Shown one piece after another: positions 1 through 9,424 of a stretch of 64,000 nt of DNA. The notes beneath the pieces were generated by a model, which had not been told where the DNA came from, ran no database searches, and was given only the letters and a program-made list of their open reading frames with translations. The stretch comes from an uncultured Kiritimatiellota bacterium (GTDB lineage Bacteria; Verrucomicrobiota; Kiritimatiellia; RFP12; UBA1067). Positions within the stretch are counted from its first letter, which is position 1. Each line of letters starts with the position of its first letter. Made by a program: the position numbers and the translations under genes. The stretch spans positions 19,253-83,252 of the forward strand of contig CAKTZI010000014.1 in assembly GCA_934635385.1 (NCBI GenBank), in the 5' to 3' direction.

Positions 1-3000
1 TCGGATGAATGTCGGAATGCTCGCCGACATCAAACGTGCAGGCGACGCCCGTGTGCGGATAATCGAGGAAGTCGCTCTGCATCTGGCGGAACGCGGCGTA
101 GCCGACGACCTTCCAGCCTTCCGTCTTCCAGTCGGCGTTCAGGTCGAACGACTGCCAGAAGTCGTCCGCCAGCGGATGCTCCGGATTGTGGCGGTAGTAG
201 GACGAAAGCGCCGTCAGGCAGAACGGCAGCGCGGCGTCGCGCCACGCGGCGCGCCAACCGTCGATCAGCTCCTTCTGAAGCGCCCAGTAGCGTTCGGCAT
301 CGCCCGCGTCGGACTCGCCCTGATACCAGATGACGCCCTTCACGTTCAGTGCGGTCACGGGCGCGAGCATGGCGTTCCAGAACGCGCCGGACGCGGGCAG
401 CCAGGACGCGATCGCGCTTCCGCCCCAGTTCGCGTGGACGAGGCCGATCGGCACGTTCCGTCCGTCTTCACGCAGGACGCGCCGCAGGCTGTCGGCAAAG
501 TAGAACCCGACGGCGGACGTGTTCGCGACGGCCTCCGGCGTCGTAAGCGGACGCCACGCGGGCCGGCCCGAAAGTGTGCGGCACGGCCCTTCGGCGCACG
601 CCGCGTTCGCGACGCGCAGAAGCCGGATGCCGTCGTCCCGATAGGTCGCCGCGATCTTGTCGCCGTCCTTCAGGCGCGTGTAGGGCCGCGCCGGATCCCA
701 GACGGGGAACTCCATGTTGCTCTGTCCCGTCGCGAGCCACACGTCGCCGACGAGGATGTCGGCGAAGACGAACTGCGGGCCTCGGTTCGGCTGCGTCGCG
801 AAGGTCATCGTGTACGGCCCGCCGGCCTTCTCGGCCGGGAACTCGGCGACCCACGTGCCGTCCGCGTCGGCTTTCGCCGTGACCTTGACGCCGTGGAAGG
901 TGCCTTCGACATCCGCGCCCGCCGGCGCCGTGCCCGTCACGCGGATCGGCTTGCCGCGCTGCACGACCATGTGGCTGCCGTAGACGTTGCGCACCGTGAA
1001 CGGAACGCCGCTTTTCCTCCGTGCCTCCGTCCCTCCGTGCGAGACCTCCCGCAGCCGCACGGGGCCGATCAGGCCGGACGGCAGGTAGGGGTGGCCCGCG
1101 TTCGGCCCCGCCAGCACCCAGCGGCCGAGCGACTTGCCGTTGCCGCGCGCCTCGTAGACGAGCGCATTGAGCCACGTCGTCGTCACGCGCACCGCCAGCT
1201 CGTTCCGTCCCGCCTTCACGGCCGACGCCGGAATCCGGCAGGCGTTCGGCGCCGTCCAGAGCGTCGCGACCGGCGTGCCGTTCACGGCGACTTCGGCCAC
1301 CGTCTCGACGCGGCCAAGATCCAGGTTCAGCGCGCGCGGTTCGCGGCAGTCGAAGGTCGCCCGGTAGACGCACGTGCCCGAAAAGCCGCGCACCTCCTCC
1401 GGCACGTTCGGCAGTTCCGCGAGCGGCTTCAGCTCCTTCAGCGCGAACGGCTCGCACGTCACGCCGTGGCCGGACGGAAACGACACCGTCCACCCCGACA
1501 GCGCGACGGACGCCCCATCCGCCGCACGCGCCGCGTCCGCTTCGGCCGTTGTCGTCCCCCTGGGAGGCTTCACGTCACCGAATAGCACGAAGCACGACTC
1601 GTTTGCCGCGAGGCGCAACGCGACCGCCGTCCGCCCGCCGGCTTCGCGCGCCGCGACCGCGCGCACCGTCCCCGAGACGGGATCGTAGACACGCGGATTC
1701 CCCGTCGCGGCGAACGTCACGCGCCCGTCGAACGGCGTCTCCGCCTGTCGGGGACAGACGAAGAAGGCCGCGCCGTTCCCGACGGCGCGCTTCAGCCACA
1801 GGACGTCACCCTCGACCGTGCGGCCGACGGCTCGGCACGCGCCCGACAGTGCGTCCGCATCGCCGCGCACGATGCGCGCGCCCGCCCGCTCCAGTTCGGC
1901 CAGCCGCTTCGCCGTCGCGGGCAGAACCGTCACGCCGTCCGGCACGTAGACGAACCGCCAAGCGGCCCCCTCCGGCGTGACGAGCGTTCCGTCACGCACC
2001 GACAGCCGTTCCAGGAGGGCGTCCTGATTGAGCAGGTCAAAGGACAGCCCCTCCCGAAACGGGGCGGCCTCCCCCTCCGGTCGCGCGTCCAGGTCGTCGC
2101 CGAGATACCAGAGGAAGTCGCTCGCGGGTGCGCCCGCCTCCAGCAGCGCGTTGCAGCGCGTCAGGTAGGCGGAAAAGTGCCGCATCTGCGGCCACCACGT
2201 CTGCGTGCGCAGGAACGGCGAGCCGATGCCCTGCCCGAAACTGGTGCCGGGACGCCGCGCCGCGCCCTTCGCGTACGGATTGTGCGTGTAGGTGTGGAAG
2301 ACGAGGTGCGTCACGCCGCGCGCGAGGTGTTCGTCGGCGATGCGCTTGAAGAGGCGGGGCGACTCGTTCCAGCTCAGCTCGAAGCTCGTGAACGCCTCTG
2401 CCGCGACGCGCCGCTTGCCGTACAGGTGCGCCGCCGAGACGCACGGACGCACCGGCTTGTTCTGCCAGCTGCCGACGTAGCCGTCGTCGCGGTGAGGCTG
2501 CCAGAACTCGCACATCGGCGTGTCGGCATACTTCCAGTAGCGCAGGATGTCGCCCGGCAGGACGTCCCCGAACGCCGTCTCGTACTGGCACGTGAGGCCG
2601 CGTTCCTTCGCCAGTTCCGTCATCCGCCGGTAGAAGTTGCGCTCGATCAGCGTCGAGACGGCGTCGCGCCAGTCGCGGAGGAAGTTCCGCGTCGCGTCGC
2701 CGCCGTCGATCACGTAGCCGAAGAGCGCGGGCAGGCGGCGGCGCACGTCGTAGCCCTTCAGCTCGCGGAAGTAGCCTTCCATCCGCCACGTCCAGTCAGG
2801 CCGCCACGCCTCCCAGCTGTCGAGCAGGATGCCGTCCATCCCGACGGACGCCAGCGGGCCGTCCAGCAGCCGCCCGACGTAGCCTTTGAAGTTCGCCTCG
2901 ATGCCGCGCGGATCGAGCTTGTCGCACTCCCAGCCGGTCGCGCAGTCGGGTGCCGGGCCGTTCTCGAACCCCGAATTGACGTGACCGACGCGCAGCAGCG

Positions 3001-4144
3001 TCCAGTCGCCCGGCGGCAGCGCGCCCGTGAAGACGCCGTTGGCCGTCTCGGCCGTCACGTCCCGAATCGCGTCAAACGCAACGACGTCCCCGTCCGCGAA
3101 CGTGTCCGCGCCGCGCACGAGCGCACGCAGGGAACGGCCCGAAAAGGCCTCCCAGTTGTCGAGACGCGCTCCCGCGTAGAAGCGCACGGAATCGAGATGC
3201 ACGGGATGCGAACCCGAAAACGCGAGCCGAAGCCGCCGCGCCGAACAGGGACGGAGCGCGACGCTCTGCAGCCCTTCCGTCGGCAGGTACTCCTCCCAGT
3301 TGCCGCGCGGAATGTCGCGGTCGGCGACGGTCGCCCACGTGCCGTCCGCCCGTTCGGCGGACACGACCAGGTGCAGATCCGGCTCGCAGACCCACGCCTG
3401 CTGGGCCAGGCGGGCGACGGACGGCAGCACGAGCGTACGCACCGTGACGGGCCGCTCAAAGGCGAAGTCGAGCGTCTGGGGCTTCGCGGCCGGCGAGGGG
3501 TCGAGGATGCGCAACGCCGTCAGCGGATTGCGCGGCACGCATTCGCCGTCGGCGTCGCCCGCGACCGTCGGAAACGCAAGCACGACGACGTCCCGGTAGT
3601 CCCGCGCCTTCGGATGCGGCATTTCGGGACGCTTCAGCGTGACCGCGCGCGCCTGTCCGTCCGAGCGGACGTGCGTTGCCGCGCCGACGAGCCGTCGCTG
3701 GGCCGTCTCGTCCGTGATCCACGGCCCGCCCGCCATCGACCAGCCGGGACAGTTCTGCATCTTGAACGTGAGGCCGAGCCGACGGCATTCGCGCGCGGCG
3801 TGGGCCACGAGGTCATCCCATGCCGCGCTCAGGCAGGGGATCTGCCGGTTTTCCAGTCCCGGCCACGGCGTGACGCCCGAATGGCGTCCGCCGTGAAAGA
3901 ACTGAATGCCCGAAATCCCCGCGTCCCTGATGGCCTCCAAGTCGGCCGTCAGCCCCTCTTTCGACGCATTCCCGCCAATGACATGAAACCATGTCTCGGG
4001 GCCTGTCCCCACGCTTTCGCCGGGGCCTGTCCCCACAAATCGAGGGGCCTGTCCCCACGCTTGGGGGGCCTGTCCCCAGGAAACAAGGGGGCCTGTCCCC
4101 ACGAGGGCGACGGTCAAAAGCGTCAGAAAGCAACGTAATTTCAC
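1..4144 (-). CDS. Secreted GH106-like glycosidase fused to a SASA-type acetylesterase (partial, 3' end outside window)
   Basis: The reading frame stays open from a GTG at 4144 to the window edge (about 1381 codons). The GTG overlaps the TGA of the upstream GH43 gene by 4 bp, so the two are probably translationally coupled. An N-terminal hydrophobic stretch (KLRCFLTLLTVALVGTG) looks like a signal peptide and is followed by residues encoded by a GGGGACAGGCCCC repeat cluster. Residues ~60-850 resemble GH106 alpha-L-rhamnosidase-type proteins (e.g. GMDGILLDSWEAW, CQYETAFGDVLPGD), with a jelly-roll-like region at ~860-1010. From ~1040 a sialate O-acetylesterase-type domain follows, with GQSNME (candidate nucleophile Ser ~1142) and GVIWYQGES (~1270). 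The two domains are separated by a repeat-encoded HGGTEARR segment. A role in removing rhamnose and acetyl groups from a pectin-like glycan is inference. The frame was translated by hand and checked at several internal ATG codons. Confidence 0.82.
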   Translation of the reverse strand, partial: MKLRCFLTLLTVALVGTGPLVSWGQAPQAWGQAPRFVGTGPGESVGTGPETWFHVIGGNASKEGLTADLEAIRDAGISGIQFFHGGRHSGVTPWPGLENRQIPCLSAAWDDLVAHAARECRRLGLTFKMQNCPGWSMAGGPWITDETAQRRLVGAATHVRSDGQARAVTLKRPEMPHPKARDYRDVVVLAFPTVAGDADGECVPRNPLTALRILDPSPAAKPQTLDFAFERPVTVRTLVLPSVARLAQQAWVCEPDLHLVVSAERADGTWATVADRDIPRGNWEEYLPTEGLQSVALRPCSARRLRLAFSGSHPVHLDSVRFYAGARLDNWEAFSGRSLRALVRGADTFADGDVVAFDAIRDVTAETANGVFTGALPPGDWTLLRVGHVNSGFENGPAPDCATGWECDKLDPRGIEANFKGYVGRLLDGPLASVGMDGILLDSWEAWRPDWTWRMEGYFRELKGYDVRRRLPALFGYVIDGGDATRNFLRDWRDAVSTLIERNFYRRMTELAKERGLTCQYETAFGDVLPGDILRYWKYADTPMCEFWQPHRDDGYVGSWQNKPVRPCVSAAHLYGKRRVAAEAFTSFELSWNESPRLFKRIADEHLARGVTHLVFHTYTHNPYAKGAARRPGTSFGQGIGSPFLRTQTWWPQMRHFSAYLTRCNALLEAGAPASDFLWYLGDDLDARPEGEAAPFREGLSFDLLNQDALLERLSVRDGTLVTPEGAAWRFVYVPDGVTVLPATAKRLAELERAGARIVRGDADALSGACRAVGRTVEGDVLWLKRAVGNGAAFFVCPRQAETPFDGRVTFAATGNPRVYDPVSGTVRAVAAREAGGRTAVALRLAANESCFVLFGDVKPPRGTTTAEADAARAADGASVALSGWTVSFPSGHGVTCEPFALKELKPLAELPNVPEEVRGFSGTCVYRATFDCREPRALNLDLGRVETVAEVAVNGTPVATLWTAPNACRIPASAVKAGRNELAVRVTTTWLNALVYEARGNGKSLGRWVLAGPNAGHPYLPSGLIGPVRLREVSHGGTEARRKSGVPFTVRNVYGSHMVVQRGKPIRVTGTAPAGADVEGTFHGVKVTAKADADGTWVAEFPAEKAGGPYTMTFATQPNRGPQFVFADILVGDVWLATGQSNMEFPVWDPARPYTRLKDGDKIAATYRDDGIRLLRVANAACAEGPCRTLSGRPAWRPLTTPEAVANTSAVGFYFADSLRRVLREDGRNVPIGLVHANWGGSAIASWLPASGAFWNAMLAPVTALNVKGVIWYQGESDAGDAERYWALQKELIDGWRAAWRDAALPFCLTALSSYYRHNPEHPLADDFWQSFDLNADWKTEGWKVVGYAAFRQMQSDFLDYPHTGVACTFDVGEHSDIHP
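3998..4100. repeat. Five copies of GGGGCCTGTCCCC at ~21-24 bp spacing (cluster A)
   Basis: Near-palindromic 13-mers lie at 3998, 4022, 4044, 4065 and 4088, inside the 5' end of the GH106-SASA gene. Each is followed by a short variable spacer. On the coding strand they read GGGGACAGGCCCC and encode VGTGP and WGQAP type peptides just after the signal peptide. The last ~50 bp are nearly identical to cluster B in the neighbouring GH43 gene. Confidence 0.95.
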
Positions 4145-5352
4145 TCGAAATCCTCCAATTTCCATTCGTCATGCCACTTGATCTCTGGCTTTTCGCCCGA
4201 AAAGTCGATCGGCAGCCAGACGTAGCGGGCCTTGCGCGTTTCGGCCGCACCGCCGAAGCTCTTCCAGAACGCCTGGCAATCCGCGTCAGCCCCGCGTCCG
4301 CTCGTCGCCTTGTCGAAGGCGTTGCTGACGGTCGCATACGTGTTCGTGTCGTCCGGCAGCCAGCGGTCGCCAAGCGCGATGTAGAGGTCTTTCTTGTCCG
4401 GCACCTTGAAGACGGACGAGATCTGCGACCGAAACGACGTCTCCGACCGATCTGTCGGATGCAGGTCGCCCAAGTCCGTCCACGGGCCATGGAACGTGTC
4501 CGCCACCGCGACGCGGGACGGATTCGGCCAGTAGCCCGTCGTGCCCGACGTCACGAGATAGTGGAAGCCGTTCCGCCGGAAGTAGGCCGGCGCCTCACGC
4601 GTGAACGGCGGACGCTTCAGCGGAAAGTGCGTCGAATAGTAGCCCGTCACGTCCGTGTAGTCGTCCGTCAGGTCGGCGCAGACGAGTTCGCTGTGTACGC
4701 GCTCGAAGTAGTAGTACGCCTTGCCGTCGTCCGCCGTGACGAGGTCGAAGTCGCCGGCGCTCATGCCGCAGGGACGCAACCCGTCCCGCACCTTCCGCCA
4801 CGGGCCGCGAATCGACGTGGCCGTGTAGACGGCCTCGACCTGCACGGCCGCGCGCGGCGGCTGCATGAGCTTCAGCCAGCAGACGAACGTCTGCGTCCGT
4901 TCGTTAAAGAGGATGTGCGGACGATCCATCATCGTCTTCGGGTTGAGCGGCGAAAGCGGATCGTCCGGCTCCGGCGGCAGGATCAGCCCCTCGTCCTTCC
5001 AGTTGTAGAGGTCGGTCGACGAGTAGGCACGCACCCCCCAATGCCAGACGCCGTTCTTGCCGTCCGTGCGCTCCTTGTTCTCGCCGTACCACCAGTAGCG
5101 GCCGTCAAGGCGAAGAATGGAGCCGCCGTGGGCGTGAATCGGCTTGCCCTCCGTGTCTAACCACGCCTGTCCGGGCCGGAAGGAGTGGTAGACAACGGGG
5201 GCCTGTCCCCGCGAAACTGGGGGCCTGTCCCCACAAGAACGGGGGCCTGTCCCCACGGATTGGGGGGCCTGTCCCCAGGAAACGAGGGGGCCTGTCCCCA
5301 CGAGGGGGACAGACAAAAGCGCGAGAAATGATTTGATTTTCGGAAAAATCAT
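4141..5352 (-). CDS. Secreted GH43-family glycosidase (exo-beta-1,3-galactanase-like)
   Basis: This 403-residue protein has an N-terminal hydrophobic segment (MIFPKIKSFLALLSV) followed by repeat-encoded sequence (residues ~17-52) and then a five-bladed beta-propeller-type catalytic domain. Segments such as HAHGGSILRLDGRYWWYGEN, AYSSTDLYNWKDEG and FTREAPAYF resemble the GH43 subfamily of exo-beta-1,3-galactanases. The Glu in REAPAYF is a candidate general acid. The gene lies 22 nt after the beta-helix gene and overlaps the GH106-SASA gene by 4 bp, so the three probably act on one complex glycan such as an arabinogalactan-bearing pectin. No clear Shine-Dalgarno sequence precedes the ATG. The exact substrate is inferred from similarity I recognise, not from a search. 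Confidence 0.82.
   Translation of the reverse strand: MIFPKIKSFLALLSVPLVGTGPLVSWGQAPQSVGTGPRSCGDRPPVSRGQAPVVYHSFRPGQAWLDTEGKPIHAHGGSILRLDGRYWWYGENKERTDGKNGVWHWGVRAYSSTDLYNWKDEGLILPPEPDDPLSPLNPKTMMDRPHILFNERTQTFVCWLKLMQPPRAAVQVEAVYTATSIRGPWRKVRDGLRPCGMSAGDFDLVTADDGKAYYYFERVHSELVCADLTDDYTDVTGYYSTHFPLKRPPFTREAPAYFRRNGFHYLVTSGTTGYWPNPSRVAVADTFHGPWTDLGDLHPTDRSETSFRSQISSVFKVPDKKDLYIALGDRWLPDDTNTYATVSNAFDKATSGRGADADCQAFWKSFGGAAETRKARYVWLPIDFSGEKPEIKWHDEWKLEDFE
5198..5299. repeat. Five copies of GGGGCCTGTCCCC at 22-23 bp spacing (cluster B)
   Basis: Copies start at 5198, 5220, 5242, 5264 and 5287 within the region just after the signal peptide of the GH43 gene. Array length, orientation and the final two units with their spacers match cluster A, which implies copying between the two genes or a shared origin. 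Confidence 0.95.
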
Positions 5353-5374
5353 TCTGATTACGTCTTTTGGCCGT

Positions 5375-8208
5375 TTACTTCAAGAGAATCAGGAGGCCGA
5401 GTTCCGCGTTCTCCAGACACTCGAAACACCCCATGTCCGGCAAGGCCGCCGCGTCTTCCGCGAGCGGCTTGCCGCCACGGCCGACGACGCGCGGATTCCC
5501 CGCGAGGTCGGTCGCGTCCGCCGTCATCCAGTCGAGCGCCTTGCCCGTGTCACGGCAGGGCGAGCGGCGCTTCAGCCGCCAGTCGCCCCGCTTCGGATCG
5601 ACGAAGCGCGGCTTCTTGTCGATGGACTTCCCGTCCGCATCCCGCCCCAGCAGGTCAAACGGCGTACCGTCATCGAACTTCAGCGCGGACGCGCCCTGGA
5701 CGCAGCTGTTCATGAGCGTCGCATACGTCGGCAGCGTCTCCGCCGAGATCGTCTTGAGCCAGCGGAAGTTGTCGTTGCCGCGCGAATTGGAGATGTCCCC
5801 GCCCTGATTGTACGCGACGATGCAGTTGGCCAGCGTGAACGCGGCCGTGGCGTTCAGGTAGACGCCGGGACAGCGGTTCGAGACGACGGTCACGTTCTCG
5901 AAGACGGAACCGTCGAGGTTCAGCGGCATCGCGTTGTCCGCATACAGGCAGTTGCGCAGACGCATGCCCGCGTAGACGGCAGACGTGCAGGCGTTGTTCG
6001 TGAAGACGCAGCTCTCCACGAGCGATTCCGCCGTGTTGCCGTCGCCGACGAGGCTGTCGGACGTGTTGTTGCGGAAGACGCAGCCCGTCACGCGCACGGG
6101 ATTGCCGCCGTTCAGCAGCGCGCGGTGGCCGGAGCCGTTGCCGTCGAAGACGCAGTTCGCGAAGACCGAATACTTCGCCGCCTCGACCGCCGCCCCGCGA
6201 CGCGCGCCCGACGGGGACGCTTCGGTCGACGTCGTCCAGTTCCCCTTGAAGAGGCTGTTTTCCGCCCAGACGCCGCACTGCGTCGCCGCCAGCGCACCGC
6301 CATTGGCGTTGCCGCCGGTCTGCACGGCCTCGTTCCCTTCAAATTCGCAATCGACGAACGCACACGCGCCCGAACGGTCTGTGGCGAAAGCCGACAGCGC
6401 GGCATCGGCCATCAGCGCGACGGCCCCGCCCTCGCCGGCCTTGCAGGCCACGAAGCGGCAGCGCGTGAACAGGGGCGCCCGGTTCGGCACGTTGATCTTC
6501 ACGGAGACCGCACCGCCCCGTCCGCCGTTGCCATCCGCCGCCAGCGCACAGCAGTTCGTGAAGACGCAGTCGGAGAGGCCCGCCGGTCGGGTTGGTGATG
6601 TACACACCGCCGCCCTGATCCGTGACAAAGCCGTTGCGGATCGTCAGGCCGCAGAGTCCGCTTCCCGCGTTCGACAGCAGGAACACGCGATGCCCCGCCG
6701 TGCGGTCGTCCTCCGTCGCGCCGCCGTCGAGGATGACGCGATCCGGCGCCAACGCCCCGGCCTCGTCTTCGCCACGCACCGCGACGCCCGCCGGCACGGT
6801 GATCGTCGCGGCCGTCCTGTACACGCCGGGACGAATCCGCACGACGCTTCCCGCCGTCGCGGCGGACACGGCGGTCGCCACGTCGTTCGCCGCCGTCTCC
6901 CACGTGTCGTAGGGCGCGGTCGGCGTGTTGCCCGCCGTGCCTTCGGGACACACGAGAACCTGGCTCGTCGCGACGAGGAAGACCGTCTGGCTCTCGCCGT
7001 CCGTCTCGACCACGATGCGGTAGCTGCCGCTTCCCGTCTCCGCCGCGAACGCGAAATCGTCCGCCGAAACCGTCCGAACCGCCGTCGGAACCGTCAGCGC
7101 GGGGATGCGCCCGCCGTAGCTGCCGCTCACGCGGCTCTGCCCGTTGAACAGCTCAAGGCCGATCTGAATAGGCCTGTCGGACGACGCGCCGACGATCTGG
7201 CTGTCCGCGTCCAGCGCCAGCGTGCCGACCTGTCCGTTGCCGGGACGGTAGAGCGTCACGCCAGACTGATTGTTGACGATGCGCTCGTTGAAGCCGACGC
7301 CCAGCACGACCTTCGCGCCGCCCTGCAGCGTCGTCTTCTGCGGCGCGTTGCCGCCGACCTTCGTGATCAGCGTGCCGCCCTCCAGAACCTCCAGCGACGC
7401 ACCCGCACCGAACGCGAAGTCCTCCGCGAGCCGCACCGTCGCGTTCGAGAGAACCTGCAGACCGCCGCAGGCGAGCGTCATCCCATGAAGCGTCGCGCCG
7501 CTCGCCGCCCCGGCGCGGTTGCCGAAGGAGATGACGCCCGGCCCGGTGACGGACGCCGAGAACGCGCGCTCGACCTTGCCCCAGTCGATCAGGCCGCCGC
7601 CCTCGCCGACGAAAACGCCGCGTCCGCCGGCATTGAAGGCGAACGGATGCCCCGAAACGACGCGCAAGCCGCCGCCGCGCCGCAGGACGACGGCATCGGC
7701 GCGCGCCGCATCCGCCTGGCCGAGGAAGTTCGTCGGCATGAGCTTCGTCGAATTCCACTCCGCCGAGAGCAGGACGTTCGTGCCATCGACCGTCAGCTGC
7801 CCCGCATAACCCGCGAACGTCGCATGGCTGTCGGTCAGCGTCCGAAACGCCGCCACGTCCGACGCGGCAGGCTCGCCGTCGTTGACGCGGAACAGGAGGC
7901 CGCGGTCAGCCGCGCCTGTGACGGCCAAGTCCAGCCGCCAGTTCAGCATCCCCGAAGTCTCGAACACGCCCCCCCCCCCCCCCCCCCTGGAGGGCGACGA
8001 GATAGTCCTTGCCCGCCGACGGCGCTTCGCCGTCCGACCAGTTCGTGCCCAGCACGAACGAATTCTGCCCGACCGCCGAACTCGTGTCCGCCGAGACGAG
8101 ATGGACATACTCCTGTCCGTTAACCGTTGCGGCATTCGCCGCGCCCAACGAGACGCCTGCGCCCAACAGCGCAAGCCGACCGAGGTGTTTCATTTTTGTC
8201 GTATTCAT
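5375..8208 (-). pseudogene. Large secreted beta-helix protein interrupted by two frameshifts
   Basis: Three consecutive frames together make one plausible protein of about 940 residues. Frame 1 (8208 to ~7988) has a signal peptide (MKHLGRLALLGAGVSLGAANA) and stops making sense at a run of 19 C (G on the coding strand). Frame 2 (~7968 to ~6585) is a beta-strand-rich, autotransporter-like region leading into right-handed parallel beta-helix turns (e.g. GLTIRNGFVTDQGGGVYI). Frame 3 (~6580 to 5375) continues the helix (LSDCVFTNC, VRVTGCVFRNNTS) and ends with DLAGNPRVVGRGG...DMGCFEC, a choice-of-anchor-type terminus. The first shift would be repaired by 18 or 21 G. The second is a single base near 6578-6585. 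It may be a decayed gene, a phase-variable gene or an assembly error. It leads an apparent operon with the GH43 and GH106 genes. Confidence 0.75.
7969..7987. repeat. 19-bp poly-C (coding-strand poly-G) tract
   Basis: An uninterrupted run of 19 C lies inside the 5' part of the beta-helix gene. With 19 bases the upstream signal-peptide frame and the downstream beta-rich frame do not join; 18 or 21 would join them. This is the layout of a slipped-strand contingency locus, but such runs are also error-prone in sequencing. Confidence 0.95.
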
Positions 8209-8232
8209 TTGCAGCTTCCCTAGGATGAAGGT

Positions 8233-8238
8233 ATTATA
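8233..8238 (-). promoter_or_regulatory. Extended -10 promoter for the beta-helix/GH operon
   Basis: On the minus strand TGATATAAT forms an extended -10 (TGN-TATAAT). No convincing -35 is seen at 17-18 bp. The predicted start is ~8226, giving a leader of about 18 nt with GGGAAG upstream of the ATG at 8208. Confidence 0.55.
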
Positions 8239-8332
8239 TCATAAACTTTCCGAGCATTTCTTATCTTTTCCGCAAAAATTGCTTATATTTTACGAAGCCC
8301 AAAACGTCCACATAAAAACATGAAGGACGCCG

Positions 8333-9373
8333 CTAGACGTCGCTCGACAGGACTTCACAGCCCGTCTCGGTAATCAGCACGAGGTCTTCGATGCGCACGC
8401 CAAGATTGTCTTCGAGGTAAATGCCCGGCTCGATCGTCACGCACATCCCCGGCTTCAGCACCGTCTTGCTCTTCTTCGAGGCCGTCGGCGCCTCGTGGAT
8501 CTCGTAGCCGACGCCATGTCCGAGGGAATGTCCGAAGCACTTGCCGAAGCCGCCCTTCGTGATGACGTCGCGAGCCACCTTGTCGAGCGCACGTCCCGTC
8601 ATCCCCGGCTTCGCCGCCGCGATCGCCGCGCGGTTCGCCGCGCGGACGAGCGCATAGACCTTCCGGTAGAGCGGCGACGGACGCTTCGGCACGAGGTTGC
8701 GCGTGAGGTCGCTGCACACGCCGTCGAGCCGAACGCCCATGTCCACAAGCACGGGTTCGCGTCCGTCCCAGACCGTGCCGTCCGGCTCGTGGTGGCATTC
8801 CGCCGCGTTCTTGCCGACGCAGACGATCGTCGCGAACGCCTCGCCCTCGCCCCTCTCGACCATGAGCGTCTGGATGATACGCGCCATGTCACGCTCCGTC
8901 ATGCCCGTCGCGAAACGCGCGGACGCGGCTTGCCAGATCTCGCAGGCGAGCCGTTCCGCCGCCCGGATCTTCGCGATTTCCTCCGGCGTCTTCACGGCGC
9001 GCAACGCCAGGAGGTCGTCCGCGATATCGACGAAGACGGCGCCGCGCGGCGCGAGCTTCTGGAACTTCAGGAACTGCGCATGCGGAATCGACGACTCGTA
9101 GCCGATGCGCGAACCGCGAATCTTCAGCCGCCGTAGGTCGCGGCAGGCGAGCTGCGGCGCGACGCGATGCACCATCGGGACGTAGCGGAAGTCGGTGGAG
9201 AGGGAGGTTCGGGAGGTTTGGGAGGTTCGGGAGGTTTGGGGCGTTCGGGAGGTTTGGAGGACAGCGTTGTCGCACACGACGCCCGTGAGGGCGCGGATGT
9301 TGGGCGGCGTGCAGACGAGTACGGCGTCCAGCCGCCGCCGCGTCGCAATCTTCTGAAGTTCGTCAAGTCTCAT
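8333..9373 (-). CDS. pepP: M24 family metallo-aminopeptidase (Xaa-Pro aminopeptidase/prolidase type)
   Basis: This cytoplasmic creatinase/aminopeptidase-fold enzyme cleaves an N-terminal residue before proline or hydrolyses X-Pro dipeptides. The pita-bread domain shows the expected metal ligands in order: VDMGV (Asp), CSDLTRN (Asp), FGHSLGHGVG (His), TIEPG (Glu) and VRIEDL (Glu). The ATG at 9373 is chosen over an upstream in-frame start because an extended -10 (TGG-TATAAT) ends 6 nt before it, so the transcript is probably leaderless. The N-terminal domain (residues ~40-55) carries an inserted TSRT(P/S)Q repeat encoded by a minisatellite. The symbol is by family resemblance; pepQ or a general M24 peptidase is equally possible. 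Confidence 0.88.
   Translation of the reverse strand: MRLDELQKIATRRRLDAVLVCTPPNIRALTGVVCDNAVLQTSRTPQTSRTSQTSRTSLSTDFRYVPMVHRVAPQLACRDLRRLKIRGSRIGYESSIPHAQFLKFQKLAPRGAVFVDIADDLLALRAVKTPEEIAKIRAAERLACEIWQAASARFATGMTERDMARIIQTLMVERGEGEAFATIVCVGKNAAECHHEPDGTVWDGREPVLVDMGVRLDGVCSDLTRNLVPKRPSPLYRKVYALVRAANRAAIAAAKPGMTGRALDKVARDVITKGGFGKCFGHSLGHGVGYEIHEAPTASKKSKTVLKPGMCVTIEPGIYLEDNLGVRIEDLVLITETGCEVLSSDV
9202..9260. repeat. Minisatellite in pepP (GGGAGGTTC/T units of about 9 bp)
   Basis: About six degenerate units of GGGAGGTT(C/T) in tandem encode TSRTPQTSRTSQTSRTS in the N-terminal domain of the aminopeptidase. The insertion keeps frame and lies in a region expected to be a surface loop. Confidence 0.9.
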
Positions 9374-9379
9374 GCGCGC

Positions 9380-9385
9380 ATTATA
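9380..9385 (-). promoter_or_regulatory. Extended -10 promoter giving a leaderless pepP transcript
   Basis: Minus-strand TGGTATAAT is followed after 6 nt by the ATG of pepP (9373), so transcription would begin at or next to the start codon. No strong -35 is visible. A GC-rich inverted repeat (CGCCCGNCCGGGCG, ~9399-9414) just upstream could end transcription of the preceding pilin operon. Confidence 0.65.
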
Positions 9386-9424
9386 CCATAACACCGCGCC
9401 CGGTCGGGCGGTGATGTCCCGCGT

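Noticed and set aside
5..1585. Long plus-strand open frames across 1-18 kb, e.g. 5-1585, 2177-4138, 5985-8123, 14528-18103
   Set aside because: They are Arg/Pro/Ala-rich antisense shadows of minus-strand genes in high-GC DNA, with no ribosome-binding sites or domains.
3998..5299. CRISPR array
   Set aside because: Repeats are 13 bp with ~9-bp spacers, lie inside coding sequence, and no cas genes are present.
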